Shown in pieces: positions 1 to 9,049 of a DNA stretch of 64,000 nt (position 1 is the stretch's first letter; each line of letters begins with the position of its first letter). The stretch is taken from NCBI RefSeq assembly GCF_001908275.1, contig NZ_CP018620.1:5332001-5396000 (forward strand). Reading direction: 5' to 3'. The notes beneath the pieces were generated by a model. That model saw only the letters and a program-made list of their open reading frames with translations. It was not told where the DNA came from and searched no databases. The position numbers were made by a program, and so were the translations under genes. The stretch is from Paenibacillus xylanexedens. GTDB taxonomy: Bacteria > Bacillota > Bacilli > Paenibacillales > Paenibacillaceae.

Positions 1-60
1 CAAAAAAAAGTGTCAAAGCCGTTACTTTTATAGGGTACCGCCTGCAAATAAGGCTTGTAC

Positions 61-88
61 AAGAAAGAGAGCCTGCACACAGGCTCTC
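61..88 (-). terminator. Intrinsic terminator
   Basis: A perfect 9-bp stem (GAGAGCCTG/CAGGCTCTC) with a 4-base loop is followed on the minus strand by CTTTCTT. It sits just beyond the stop of the minus-strand gene ending at 127. Confidence 0.75.
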
Positions 89-126
89 CAATCTATATCA
101 TTTTTATGTTCTAATTGGTTACGTTA

Positions 127-858
127 TCATTGGACACTAGCCTGCATGTATGTCCGTCCTCCATCGCCATCTTTCAGATATGGATTAAGCCCGAAGAATT
201 GCTCCTCAGATACGTATACACCTGTCAGCAATCGCCCTTCAAGCAATCCACCGTCAACCTGCACGCAACATGAAGGTGCGTCTACATACTCCTGATACAA
301 CGGAATCTGCCCATATTGTTGATGGACCTTAAATACCTTCCCTTGCTCATGCAAAGGCCGTTCCGAGAAATAGGTAGGCACAATGTAACGGGCAATGACA
401 TCCAGCTCCTGCACGCTATAAAAGGGGTCATCACCAAGCCATGGCGCAAACATTCGAATCTTCTCATATTGTGACCAGACAACCGCCTGAATCAGCATTT
501 CTGCCTGAACCAGCCGACCTTCTCCCACATCTAAAGCCAATTGCTTACCACGGATAGTTTCTTCCATCTGAGACATCGTTGAATCAGGTTGTCCCAGCTC
601 ACATCCGATACACTTCCAGCCCCTGGACGTTTGAATCCATTTTTGCAGCACCGCCGGAGCTAATTTCGGACCATCGCTGTTCACAGAATGCGTATTCACT
701 TCGGCAAGATCATCCTTAACCGAACGGGAATATGCTGTGCGCTTAAACAACTCTGCAGCTTTTTTGTAAATTAGATGGACCTGAATGGATGCGCTCTCAA
801 GTTCTGCAATATCTTTTTTGCCGTAGCGTACTTCACGGGATAAGCTTTCTTCTCTCAT
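127..858 (-). CDS. Conserved hypothetical protein, about 243 residues
   Basis: I do not recognise this family. The frame is open from 897, but the ATG at 858 has AAGGAGG ten bases upstream, so I place the start there. The protein looks soluble: no signal peptide or membrane segment is visible. It has a lone CxxC pair in its middle third (sequence WKCIGCELG), which could bind a metal or be redox active, and another CC pair near the C-terminus. The body has many aromatic and charged residues. It stands alone on the minus strand with its own terminator and is separated by about 195 bp from the HxlR gene upstream. No function is assigned. Confidence 0.7.
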   Translation of the reverse strand: MREESLSREVRYGKKDIAELESASIQVHLIYKKAAELFKRTAYSRSVKDDLAEVNTHSVNSDGPKLAPAVLQKWIQTSRGWKCIGCELGQPDSTMSQMEETIRGKQLALDVGEGRLVQAEMLIQAVVWSQYEKIRMFAPWLGDDPFYSVQELDVIARYIVPTYFSERPLHEQGKVFKVHQQYGQIPLYQEYVDAPSCCVQVDGGLLEGRLLTGVYVSEEQFFGLNPYLKDGDGGRTYMQASVQ

Positions 859-976
859 GACAAGTGGGCCTCCTTCGCTCCGGCCGTCTGTGGCCATTTT
901 CTATAGATTATACTACAACTCATGACAACATGTGCATAGCCCAAGAGAAAAACGCCGATCAACATAGTACTTAAGA

Positions 977-1006
977 CAAAAACCCCTGATTTCCACAGAA
1001 ATCAGG
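977..1006 (-). terminator. Intrinsic terminator after the HxlR gene
   Basis: The stem CCTGATTTC/GAAATCAGG with a CACA loop is followed on the minus strand by GGTTTTTGTC. It lies 48 bp past the stop of the HxlR-type regulator. Confidence 0.8.
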
Positions 1007-1053
1007 AGTCTATGTCATTCATGCAACAAAAGTGGGTGATATTTGCTTATGCG

Positions 1054-1371
1054 TTAGTCAACCCACTGCTCAGCCCAGTCTTGAATTTGATTCATGACAG
1101 GCTGGAGCGCTCTACCTTTATCCGTCAGTTCATATTCAATACGAACTGGCGTCTCGGGATAGACGTGACGAACCAGAATACCTTCACTCTCCAGATCTTT
1201 CATCCGTTCGGATAACATCTTATCACTCATGGATGGAATCAGATTGGAGATATCCTTGAATCGCTTCGAACCACTCATCAATGTTTGAATAATTAAACCA
1301 TTCCAGCGCTTGCCCAAAAAAGAAAACGCCGTCTCAAAACGCGGACACATCCGCAAGTCTTGACCTTCCAC
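1054..1371 (-). CDS. HxlR-family winged-helix regulator
   Basis: A small DNA-binding regulator of about 105 residues. The N-terminus carries the family's conserved cysteine (RMCPRFETAF), followed by the helix GKRWNGLII and the winged helix core (RFKDISNLIPSMSDKMLSERM), ending with an ELTDKGRAL-type wing. HxlR proteins act as dimers and often sense thiol or carbonyl stress through that cysteine; which signal applies here is not visible. The frame opens at a GTG at 1395, but AAAGAGG lies just upstream of the GTG at 1371, which I prefer. The gene is monocistronic with its own terminator. The likely target is a neighbouring gene or itself. Confidence 0.85.
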   Translation of the reverse strand: MEGQDLRMCPRFETAFSFLGKRWNGLIIQTLMSGSKRFKDISNLIPSMSDKMLSERMKDLESEGILVRHVYPETPVRIEYELTDKGRALQPVMNQIQDWAEQWVD

Positions 1372-1587
1372 ATTAATCACCTCTTTAGAGATCACTCAAA
1401 TCAACTTACATTTTGTTAGTATATTTCATAATAACATATTTAAGCTTCAAAGAAAACGCCTGCAACTAAAAAGTTTAAATTTTAGAAGCATATCATCCAA
1501 AATGGATCATACATCCCAGTATACATTACACGCTACGTCGTCACCATGGGAAATATCGTATAACTTCCCCATAGTACTATCTTACCC

Positions 1588-1639
1588 AAAAAGAACCCAA
1601 CTGCCACAGTCATCAATGACTCGGAGAAGGGTTCTTTTT
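1588..1639. terminator. Intrinsic terminator, probably bidirectional
   Basis: An 11-bp perfect stem (AAAAAGAACCC/GGGTTCTTTTT) with a 30-base loop. It closes the minus-strand ThuA operon, which ends at 1682. The rest of 1372-1681 shows no gene. Confidence 0.7.
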
Positions 1640-1681
1640 GAATAAAACTTATAAATTCCATTACACGATTGAGTTAGTGAA

Positions 1682-2410
1682 TTAGACCAGCACGCCACCA
1701 AATGGTCTTACAGGTTCGCTCTTGCCAAATTCCGGCTTAAAGCTGCGGGCAGGATATGCCCATTTCACAGCGTTGCTGATCACTCTTAATATTTCCGGTT
1801 TGTAATAGGTCGGATACGTCTCATGACCTGGTCGGAAATAAAAGATTTTACCTTCACCACGCCGGAACGTACATCCGCTCCGGAATACTTCCCCACCCTG
1901 GAAGTTGCTCACAAACACCAGTTCATCCGGTACTGGAATATCGAAGAATTCACCGTACATCTCTTCTTTTTCCAATACAATCTTGCCTTCGATGCCATCC
2001 GCAATCGGATGAGATGGGTTAACACACCATACAATTTCCTGCTCGTCAGCTACACGCCACTTCAGATCGCAGCTTGTTCCCATCAGCGCTTTGAATGGTT
2101 TGGAGAAATGACCTGAATGGAGCACAATCATTCCCATCCCGTTCAGCACTCGCTGCGCAACCTTCTGTGAGATCTCATCGCTTACGCGATCATGTGCCAT
2201 ATGTCCCCACCATATGAGCACATCTGTGGAATTCAGCACTTCATCACTTAATCCATGTTCAGGCTGATCCAGTGTAGCTGTGCGAATAGCAAAGCCTTCG
2301 CCGCCAAGTCCGTCAGCCAGTGCTCGATGCAGACCATCCGGGTAGACTTCCCTTACTTCATCGTGAATTTTCTCATGGACAAATTCATTCCAAATGGTGA
2401 CGTTGATCAT
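1682..2410 (-). CDS. ThuA-like protein (trehalose-utilisation type)
   Basis: This is a ThuA-family protein of about 242 residues with a class-I glutamine-amidotransferase-like fold. Typical stretches are [18 protein letters not shown] and [12 protein letters not shown]. ThuA proteins occur in gene sets that oxidise disaccharides to 3-keto sugars, and the exact reaction here is unproven. The start is the ATG at 2410, with AGGGGG nine bases upstream; the frame also contains a TTG at 2416. It is the last gene of a minus-strand set after a sugar isomerase-like gene (24-bp gap) and a Gfo/Idh oxidoreductase. A job in processing a keto-sugar made by the oxidoreductase fits the context. Confidence 0.85.
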   Translation of the reverse strand: MINVTIWNEFVHEKIHDEVREVYPDGLHRALADGLGGEGFAIRTATLDQPEHGLSDEVLNSTDVLIWWGHMAHDRVSDEISQKVAQRVLNGMGMIVLHSGHFSKPFKALMGTSCDLKWRVADEQEIVWCVNPSHPIADGIEGKIVLEKEEMYGEFFDIPVPDELVFVSNFQGGEVFRSGCTFRRGEGKIFYFRPGHETYPTYYKPEILRVISNAVKWAYPARSFKPEFGKSEPVRPFGGVLV

Positions 2411-2434
2411 GTTCAATTTCCCCCTAGTGTAGCT

Positions 2435-3403
2435 CTAAACCCACCACATATCGCCCAGCGGTTCTTCGATCAATACTTGCTGGAGATTTTGCACGGCTTT
2501 AGAGAATCCTTCTTCAACCGACATCAGACCGTCTTCGTGTTCAATACTTACTACATAATCATATCCGACCAGACGCAAGGCACTCATAATATCTGCCCAA
2601 GTCTTGTTATCATGTCCATAACCGACCGAGCGGAACTGCCAAGCCCGATCCAGCATATTGGTATAGTCCTGCATATCCGTTACACCGTGTTTGTTCACGT
2701 TTACCGGATCAATTGTTGTATCTTTTGCATGGAAGTGATGGATAGCTCCTTCACGTCCCAAGATGTGAATTGCCTGAACTGGATCAATACCTTGCCACCA
2801 CATGTGACTTGGGTCCAGATTGGCTCCGATCACTTCACCTGCTGCTTCACGCAGTCTCAGCAAGGTTGCTGGTGTATGAACGGAGAATCCACCGTGCAGC
2901 TCCAATCCAACTTTTACGTTACGATCTGCTGCAAATTTACCCCACTCTGCCCAGTAAGGGATCACTTTATTCTCCCACTGCCACTTCAGGATCTCCTGGA
3001 AGTCATTTGGCCATGGTGCAACAGGCCAGTTCGGATATTTGGCATCCTCATGGTCTCCCGGACAACCGGAGAATGTATTCACTACAGGTACTTCCAGCTT
3101 CTCAGCCAGTTCTACCGATTTAACAAAATCATCGTGAAATCCTTTGGCAATATCCTTTTGCGGATGTAGCGGGTTACCGTGACAGCTGAGTGCACTGATC
3201 GTCAAACCACGTGATTCCACTGCATTTTTGAAGTTTTTCAATGCTGTAGGATTGCTTAACAACTCATCTGGCTTACAATGTGCATTGCCTGGATGTCCGC
3301 CTGTTCCGATCTCTACTGCTTTTAATCCCTTGGATGCTACATAATCAAGAGCATCCTCCAATTTACGTCCTCCGAATAGTACCAAAAATACGCCGAGTTT
3401 CAA
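2435..3403 (-). CDS. Sugar phosphate isomerase/epimerase-like TIM-barrel protein
   Basis: A protein of 322 residues of the AP-endonuclease-2/xylose-isomerase-like TIM-barrel superfamily. Metal-ligand stretches are visible: VGLELHGG, ANLDPSHMWWQG, IHHFHAKD and VSIEHED, which together supply the Glu, Asp and His ligands of a divalent metal site. Members isomerise, epimerise or dehydrate keto-sugars and cyclitols. The start is a TTG at 3403 with GGAGGA seven bases upstream; no ATG fits as well. It lies between the Gfo/Idh gene (200-bp gap upstream) and thuA-like (24-bp gap downstream). The 200-bp gap could hold an internal promoter. The substrate is unknown. Confidence 0.85.
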   Translation of the reverse strand: MKLGVFLVLFGGRKLEDALDYVASKGLKAVEIGTGGHPGNAHCKPDELLSNPTALKNFKNAVESRGLTISALSCHGNPLHPQKDIAKGFHDDFVKSVELAEKLEVPVVNTFSGCPGDHEDAKYPNWPVAPWPNDFQEILKWQWENKVIPYWAEWGKFAADRNVKVGLELHGGFSVHTPATLLRLREAAGEVIGANLDPSHMWWQGIDPVQAIHILGREGAIHHFHAKDTTIDPVNVNKHGVTDMQDYTNMLDRAWQFRSVGYGHDNKTWADIMSALRLVGYDYVVSIEHEDGLMSVEEGFSKAVQNLQQVLIEEPLGDMWWV

Positions 3404-3603
3404 GTGCGATTCCTCCCTGGATTAGATATCGTATGATTGCTGAATTCATGAATATTGAACTGTATACAATTACCGTTCAGATCACATGCCTGTTTGATTA
3501 GTGTGGAAAATCGAGAGTGTTTCTATCCTGAAATTGAACGTAAGAATACTGGTTATTCTGCTTCACTCGTAAGAGCATCAAGCTTCGAACACTTTTACTC
3601 AGA

Positions 3604-4716
3604 CTAGTGGGATTCCACGGTTTCAATCTCAGTTTGAACTGTGCGAGTTACTGTAAAAGAATCATAGCTGCTCTCCAGATGTATGTGCTTGCCTTCAAGT
3701 GAAGAACGCTGGAATGAATGCATGGCTTCCAGTACGTGATAAGCAAGCTTGCCACTGGCTTTGTGTTCCCGTCCGGCACGAATGGATTCAACCATTTCGG
3801 TTACGCCGATGCCTCGTTCGTTTTGTCCACTTTCGAAGACTGGTTTGACCGTCTCCCAAGTGTCTTGACCGTATCTGCGAACCTTTACTTCCCCGTTAAA
3901 ATAATTGGGGTCCGGTACACTAAGCGTACCTTCTGTACCATAGATTTCAATACGTGGCAGATCTGAAGCTCCGCGAATATCGAAACTGGTAATCATGGTT
4001 GCAATGGCACCTTCTGCAAAATCAATGGTTCCTGCCAAGTGAGTAGGCGTCTCTACTTGCAGCGCTGTACCTTCCTTCGGTCCGGAGCCAATCTTGCGAT
4101 CTGCAATCTGTATGCCTGCCGAGGCACTGATTCTGCGTATCGGTCCAAGCAACGTAATCAGAGCGGTCAGGTAGTAAGGTCCCATATCAAACATCGGTCC
4201 GCCACCTGCGACATAAAAGAACTCCGGATTAGGATGCCAAGCTTCTGGTCCTCCACCCATAAAGAATGAAGTCGCTGCAACCGGCTTGCCAATCAGCCCA
4301 TCCTCAATGGCTTTACGAGCTGTCTGTATGCCTGAACCAAGGAAGGTATCCGGTGCAGAACCAACATACAATCCCTTTTCCTCAGCCAACTCAACAACTT
4401 TGCGACCATCCTCAAGAGAAATTGCCAGCGGCTTCTCGGCATACACATGTTTGCCTGCTTCGAGTGCAGCCAGATCGGTCATGGCATGACTGCCAGGAAC
4501 CGTAAGGTTCAACACAAGTTCAATTTCGTTATTTTGCAGCAACTCATCTACATTGTAAACGTTTGCGATATTAAATTCATCTGCCCGTTCCTGAGCGCGT
4601 TCACGAATCAAATCCGCAACAGCCACGACTTCAATGACCGGGTTGTTTTTGAGATTTTCCAAGTAGATGGCGCTGATGTTACCACACCCGATGATGCCTG
4701 CTTTCATTTTCTCCAC
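3604..4716 (-). CDS. Gfo/Idh/MocA-family oxidoreductase
   Basis: An NAD(P)-dependent sugar or cyclitol dehydrogenase. The Rossmann motif GIIGCGNIS is near the N-terminus, followed by EKPLAIS, the conserved Gfo/Idh/MocA Lys-Pro motif. The C-terminal half has the GPMFDMGPYYL active-site segment. Family members oxidise a ring hydroxyl of glucosides, inositols or disaccharides. Next to ThuA-like and isomerase genes this suggests 3-keto-sugar formation (inference). The frame opens with ATG at 4740; AAGGAG lies inside it, so a GTG at 4716 or ATG at 4707 is the likelier start. This is uncertain. It is divergent from the AraC regulator, its probable controller. Confidence 0.85.
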   Translation of the reverse strand: MEKMKAGIIGCGNISAIYLENLKNNPVIEVVAVADLIRERAQERADEFNIANVYNVDELLQNNEIELVLNLTVPGSHAMTDLAALEAGKHVYAEKPLAISLEDGRKVVELAEEKGLYVGSAPDTFLGSGIQTARKAIEDGLIGKPVAATSFFMGGGPEAWHPNPEFFYVAGGGPMFDMGPYYLTALITLLGPIRRISASAGIQIADRKIGSGPKEGTALQVETPTHLAGTIDFAEGAIATMITSFDIRGASDLPRIEIYGTEGTLSVPDPNYFNGEVKVRRYGQDTWETVKPVFESGQNERGIGVTEMVESIRAGREHKASGKLAYHVLEAMHSFQRSSLEGKHIHLESSYDSFTVTRTVQTEIETVESH

Positions 4717-4906
4717 TGTGACGTTCATCTCCTTACGCATGGTGAAAATCTGCGTTTGAATGGTTGAGATACATATGTTTTGTTGGATGTTTCCTGTTCC
4801 TTAAATCTAATACTATGGTATTCCGTTTCAGCTTCAATTAAAATGAATAATATGATTGAAACATGAACTATCTGGTCATAATTTTCAAATTGCAAGGAGT
4901 ATGCCC

Positions 4907-5725
4907 ATGCCGACAGATCAATCCTGCCAAGTTCTTACAGCAGGCTTTTCATTTCATCGTAAACCCTACGCTATGGTGCAGCCTGAAGGGGTGAAGAACT
5001 ACCTGTTAAGACTGCAAACAGACGGACGTTGCCGTGCACGCATAGACGGGGACATGTCCCTGGTGGATGCGGGCGATCTGCTTCTTTTTGATCCTGATGA
5101 ACCCTATGAGCTGAGAATAGACAATGAAACCAATCCGATGGGAGAACGACTGGTGGAGAGTGGTGACTATCACATCTTCTTTAATGGTTCCTGGGTGGAT
5201 GAGTGGTGGAAACGTCACAAACGGCCGACCCGGATCAAAGTCGAACTGACGGAAAGTCTTTTGGTCCTGTTTCGACAGCTCGTACTGGAACAGCGCCGCA
5301 TCTCCAATCCTTATCCGGAAATTTCAAGTTATTATATGCGAATTTTATGTCTCGAAGTGGATCGTCTGCTCGCGGAGCATCCAACGATAACCAACACCAA
5401 TTATGTGGCTTATGAGATCAAAAACTACATTGAAGAAAACGCTTCCTCTTTATTCAAGCTCGATGATGTGGCAACACATATTGGCATCAGTGTCTCACGG
5501 GGTGTTCATCTCTTCAAAGAAGCGTTTGGCAAAAGCATCATGCAATACACGCTTGACGTACGGCTCAACATGGCCAGGGAACGGATTATTTTCAGTCCAA
5601 TGACCCTGGAGCAAGTGTCTGAGTCTTCCGGCTTTAACAACTATACCTATTTTCATCGGGTATTCCGTTCCCGGTTCGGCATGTCCCCGAAGGAATTCCG
5701 CGTCATTCACCGGGAACAGATGTAA
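4907..5725 (+). CDS. AraC-family transcriptional regulator
   Basis: A regulator of about 272 residues. An N-terminal cupin-like sugar-sensing domain (with FDPDEPYELR) is followed by a linker and a C-terminal double helix-turn-helix. The second half carries the AraC signature (SSGFNNYTYFHRVFRSRFGMSPKEFR). The start is the ATG at 4907, with AAGGAG seven bases upstream, rather than the TTG at 4856. The gene is transcribed divergently from the oxidoreductase, isomerase and ThuA-like set and shares the 190-bp region between them. It is most likely their ligand-responsive activator, which is inference from layout. Confidence 0.88.
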   Translation: MPTDQSCQVLTAGFSFHRKPYAMVQPEGVKNYLLRLQTDGRCRARIDGDMSLVDAGDLLLFDPDEPYELRIDNETNPMGERLVESGDYHIFFNGSWVDEWWKRHKRPTRIKVELTESLLVLFRQLVLEQRRISNPYPEISSYYMRILCLEVDRLLAEHPTITNTNYVAYEIKNYIEENASSLFKLDDVATHIGISVSRGVHLFKEAFGKSIMQYTLDVRLNMARERIIFSPMTLEQVSESSGFNNYTYFHRVFRSRFGMSPKEFRVIHREQM

Positions 5726-5750
5726 TCATACCAGTATACGTAAGTTGAAC

Positions 5751-6065
5751 TTATTTGCGCGCGGCTATGGCCTCGGATACAACCATCGCCAGATCTTCAT
5801 TGCCAAACATGGACAACACGCCAAGTACAGTATCATCCGGGATCTCACCGGCTTCCTCCTTGGATACAATCAGCTTCTGCACCTGCTGCAAACGCTCGTT
5901 GCTCTGCTGATTCGGGTAGGCTTGCCGGTACATCTCTTCCGGGTCCAAACCATTATTGACACACCACTGGGCAAATACGAGGATCATCATCTCTTCTTCC
6001 TGTTTATAGGTTTCTACAACAGCTTCCTCGATCTGTTTATTACGTTCCTTTTCATATTCATCCAT
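5751..6065 (-). CDS. Small acidic conserved hypothetical protein
   Basis: A soluble 104-residue protein, strongly charged at the N-terminus and helical in appearance. No family is recognised. GGAGG precedes the ATG at 6065 with good spacing. It follows the Gfo/Idh gene 6098-7036 by 32 bp on the same strand, so it is probably the second gene of that operon. It converges on the AraC gene with only 25 bp between the stops. Confidence 0.7.
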   Translation of the reverse strand: MDEYEKERNKQIEEAVVETYKQEEEMMILVFAQWCVNNGLDPEEMYRQAYPNQQSNERLQQVQKLIVSKEEAGEIPDDTVLGVLSMFGNEDLAMVVSEAIAARK

Positions 6066-6097
6066 GACTTGTATTCCTCCGTATGTGTATTCTGCAA

Positions 6098-7036
6098 TTA
6101 TTTGCGAATCAATTGTTCCGCCAGTTCATGACTGTCCATGACATGACTTGCACTGATCAGGCAATCATCAGGTGAGTCCAGACAAGCCAGGAAATTGTCC
6201 ACTGCTCCGCTAAAACCTCTGCGTGCTAACACGGTGTCCCAACTCCCGAACGTTTCTTTGGTTTCCGGTCTCCCCTGTTCCATGTAGCTGATCATGTCCA
6301 TGTTCACCACTTCAACAGATCGTCCACCACCATGCAATTCGATCTTCTCCAGATCTGCCCCAGCTTCACGCACCATATCGAATCGACCGTAGGCTGTTCT
6401 ACCCAGCTTGGCCGTTCCGGTTGCATGCAGCAGTCTGTCCAGATCATTCTTCCGAATCCATTGATGAAGCAACTCCACATTATGATCCGAGTACCACAAC
6501 ATCAGATCCAGCATATGGATGAGATCATCATAGATGGTTTCTGCCGCAGGACGATCCTGTATGCCTGTACGATGTTTGGTCACTGTCAAGGATTCAAAAC
6601 CTTTTCCACCCTGCATCCATTCTTTGGCTTTTTGGTACATCGGTGCGAATCTGCGGTTGAAGCCCACTGCCAGTAGCAGCCCTTGTGCCTCGGCAAAAGC
6701 AGTCATCTCTTCCGACTCCCGAATGGTATAGGATAACGGTTTGTCTACGTACACGGCTAATCCCTGTTCCAGACATTGCATGACAATGTCAAAGTGTGCT
6801 TCCGTTGCTGTATGTACAAACACCGCATCCAGATCCCAGGACAACAGTTCTTTCAGATCCGTTGTTCCCCGTTCTAATCGATACGCCTCCTGAACGGCTT
6901 TGACCGGTTCCGGAGATCGGTTCATAATGCCTACAATCTCCACGTTCGGATGAGCTGTTAACAGCGGCAAATATACTTTACGTGCAATATCGCCGAGGCC
7001 GATAATTGCAACTCGTTTACGTTGGGTTGTTTCCAT
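6098..7036 (-). CDS. Gfo/Idh/MocA-family oxidoreductase (second copy type)
   Basis: A predicted NAD(P)-dependent oxidoreductase of 312 residues. The Rossmann motif is AIIGLGDIARKVY, followed by the VDKPLSYT lysine-proline motif and GFNRRFAP. It is shorter than the paralogue at 3604-4716 and not closely similar to it. Two start codons lie close together; AAGGTGG sits ten bases upstream of the ATG at 7036, which is preferred over the ATG at 7045. It appears to head a two-gene operon with the small acidic protein downstream and is divergent from the TVP38 gene. The substrate is unknown. Confidence 0.83.
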   Translation of the reverse strand: METTQRKRVAIIGLGDIARKVYLPLLTAHPNVEIVGIMNRSPEPVKAVQEAYRLERGTTDLKELLSWDLDAVFVHTATEAHFDIVMQCLEQGLAVYVDKPLSYTIRESEEMTAFAEAQGLLLAVGFNRRFAPMYQKAKEWMQGGKGFESLTVTKHRTGIQDRPAAETIYDDLIHMLDLMLWYSDHNVELLHQWIRKNDLDRLLHATGTAKLGRTAYGRFDMVREAGADLEKIELHGGGRSVEVVNMDMISYMEQGRPETKETFGSWDTVLARRGFSGAVDNFLACLDSPDDCLISASHVMDSHELAEQLIRK

Positions 7037-7115
7037 GATGATCATTCCACCTTCAGTTCGGTTCTATATTTCCACGTCCTATAGTGTAACCCTTCGGACA
7101 GCAACTTGCCAGTGA

Positions 7116-7847
7116 TTGCAGCAGACTTCGCTCGAATTGTTCAGACAATGGGCGAACGTGGTAAACTTAGGAGGAACAGCAGTACAGATCGGGATACGAC
7201 TAGACCTGCCTGATCTGAAAGGAGCGTTTGGGATTTTGCGAAAATGGTTATGGCTTCTGTTATATGTTTTACTTGCAGGAGTCACGTTTATTTACAGATA
7301 TGAACTGCTGGCCTGGACCGATCTTCATCAGTCCATCCCGCTGTTACTCGCCATGGCAACATTGTTTGCTCTTGTGCCAGTGATTCCTTATAAGTTTGTT
7401 ATTATCGCCTTTGGTTACAGTTACGGTACTACCACGGCAGCCTGGATATGCTGGCTTGGCACCACACTTGCAGCCATGCTCGTTTATGGCGGAGCAAGAA
7501 CCATTTTCAGACATCAGGCGAGATCGTACCTCGAACGCATTCGGGGTCTGAACCGTTTTACCACATGGATGGAAGCACATCCGTTCATGGGCGTCATGTC
7601 GATGCGACTGTTACCGATCGTGCCTCAGATGGCCGTTAATATCTACGCAGGTATAACGTACACGCCATTCTGGGTCTTCATGGTTGCCACGGCCATTGGG
7701 AAAATGCCAGCGATTTTTGTATTTGCCTATGCAGGTGCACAAGCTGAAACCTCCATCTGGCTGAGCCTGGCGATCCTTGCCGGATATCTGGTGTTCATGG
7801 CCATTGTATTGCTCTTATTTCGCTTTCGGTCACGCAACAAAGCCTGA
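7116..7847 (+). CDS. TVP38/TMEM64 (DedA-superfamily) membrane protein
   Basis: An integral membrane protein with about five to six hydrophobic segments. The SNARE-associated/DedA core includes FGYSYGTTTAAWICWLGTTL and the later RLLPIVPQMAVNIYAG segment with FW and GK residues conserved in the family. Related proteins act in lipid handling at the membrane, including undecaprenyl-phosphate or phospholipid translocation. The start is unsure: a TTG at 7116 opens the frame, while a strong AGGAGG near 7170 has no standard start codon at ideal spacing downstream. It is divergent from the oxidoreductase at 6098-7036 and upstream of msrAB. Confidence 0.82.
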   Translation: MQQTSLELFRQWANVVNLGGTAVQIGIRLDLPDLKGAFGILRKWLWLLLYVLLAGVTFIYRYELLAWTDLHQSIPLLLAMATLFALVPVIPYKFVIIAFGYSYGTTTAAWICWLGTTLAAMLVYGGARTIFRHQARSYLERIRGLNRFTTWMEAHPFMGVMSMRLLPIVPQMAVNIYAGITYTPFWVFMVATAIGKMPAIFVFAYAGAQAETSIWLSLAILAGYLVFMAIVLLLFRFRSRNKA

Positions 7848-7894
7848 ATTCAGAATTCGCAAACCGTTCAGATTCAGCTTGTTTTCATTCCGGC

Positions 7895-7923
7895 TTGGTT
7901 GGCTTGCCAATTCAGGATATAAT
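7895..7923 (+). promoter_or_regulatory. SigA-type promoter of msrAB
   Basis: TTGGTT and TATAAT are separated by exactly 17 bases. The promoter lies 105 bp upstream of the msrAB start codon. Confidence 0.6.
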
Positions 7924-8027
7924 AGAAGAGCAAGCCTAATGCTTGTGTAACAAGTTTAATAAAACGGTAGATTGCTGGAGCTCGAACACGAGCGCTAAAT
8001 CTTCATCAGAAATGGAGTGACTATAGC

Positions 8028-8990
8028 ATGGAACAACATTCAAGTGAGTTAGCAACTTTTGCAGGCGGATGCTTCTGGTGTATGGTATCCCCCTTTGAAG
8101 AACTGCCCGGTATTCATAAGATCGTATCGGGTTATACAGGAGGACATACCGAGAATCCAACATATGAAGAGGTCTGCTCGGAGACAACAGGACATGTAGA
8201 GGCTGTACAAATTACGTTCGACCCTGCCATCTTCCCTTATAAGAAACTGGTTGAACTGTTCTGGCAGCAGATTGACCCTACGGATACAGGCGGACAATTC
8301 CATGACCGCGGATCTTCCTATCAGACGGCCATCTTCTATCACAGCGAAGAGCAGCGCCAGATTGCGGAAGCTTCCAAAGCGGAGCTGGGACAGAGCGGGC
8401 GTTTTGACAAACCAATCTTCACACCCATTTTGCCAGCCAAACCGTTCTATGAAGCGGAAGAACATCACCAAAATTATCACCGGAAGAACCCTGCCCATTA
8501 CAAACGCTACAGCAAAGGTTCTGGACGTGTAGATTTCATCGAACGCAACTGGACAGGTAACGTGGATAAAGACGGGCTGAAAGAGCGTTTGACGCCGCTT
8601 CAATATGAAGTTACGCAGAACAGCGCGACCGAGCCTGCATTCCATAACGAATTCTGGGATCACCACGGTGATGGTATCTATGTGGACATCGTATCTGGCG
8701 AGCCATTGTTCAGTTCTACTGACAAATACGATTCCGGCTGTGGCTGGCCGAGCTTCACACGTCCATTACGTGACCACAACGTGAAGGAAAAAACCGATCT
8801 CAGCCACTTCATGATTCGTACCGAAGTGAGAAGTCGTGAGGGTGATTCCCATCTGGGTCACCTCTTCAACGATGGTCCTGCCGAAGCAGGTGGAATGCGT
8901 TATTGCATCAACTCTGCGGCACTTCGTTTTGTACCCAAAGAAGACTTGCAAAAAGAAGGATACGGTGAGTACGCCGTCCTTTTCCAATAA
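8028..8990 (+). CDS. msrAB: Peptide methionine sulfoxide reductase MsrA/MsrB fusion
   Basis: A 320-residue fusion that repairs oxidised methionine in proteins, reducing both the S and R sulfoxides. The N-terminal MsrA domain has the catalytic GCFWC motif (Cys15). The MsrB domain follows from about residue 175, with CGWPSF, the DSHLGHLF motif and the catalytic cysteine in RYCINSA (near residue 293). Electrons normally come from thioredoxin. GGAGTGA precedes the ATG with good spacing, a clear promoter lies upstream and a terminator follows. It appears monocistronic. Confidence 0.95.
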   Translation: MEQHSSELATFAGGCFWCMVSPFEELPGIHKIVSGYTGGHTENPTYEEVCSETTGHVEAVQITFDPAIFPYKKLVELFWQQIDPTDTGGQFHDRGSSYQTAIFYHSEEQRQIAEASKAELGQSGRFDKPIFTPILPAKPFYEAEEHHQNYHRKNPAHYKRYSKGSGRVDFIERNWTGNVDKDGLKERLTPLQYEVTQNSATEPAFHNEFWDHHGDGIYVDIVSGEPLFSSTDKYDSGCGWPSFTRPLRDHNVKEKTDLSHFMIRTEVRSREGDSHLGHLFNDGPAEAGGMRYCINSAALRFVPKEDLQKEGYGEYAVLFQ

Positions 8991-9000
8991 GTTATAATAC

Positions 9001-9038
9001 AAAAAAAGCAGCGCGATGATCCCGCTGCTTTTTTTTTG
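9001..9038. terminator. Bidirectional intrinsic terminator between msrAB and amj
   Basis: The stem AGCAGCG/CGCTGCT is flanked by an A-run on the left and nine T on the right. It can end transcription of convergent msrAB and amj. Confidence 0.85.
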
Positions 9039-9049
9039 TACATTAACAT

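Noticed and set aside
2255..3169. A 304-codon plus-strand ORF over the isomerase and thuA-like genes
   Set aside because: It spans parts of two real minus-strand genes and shows no domain.
8049..8666. A 205-codon antisense ORF over msrAB
   Set aside because: Shadow of a well-supported enzyme; no ribosome site.
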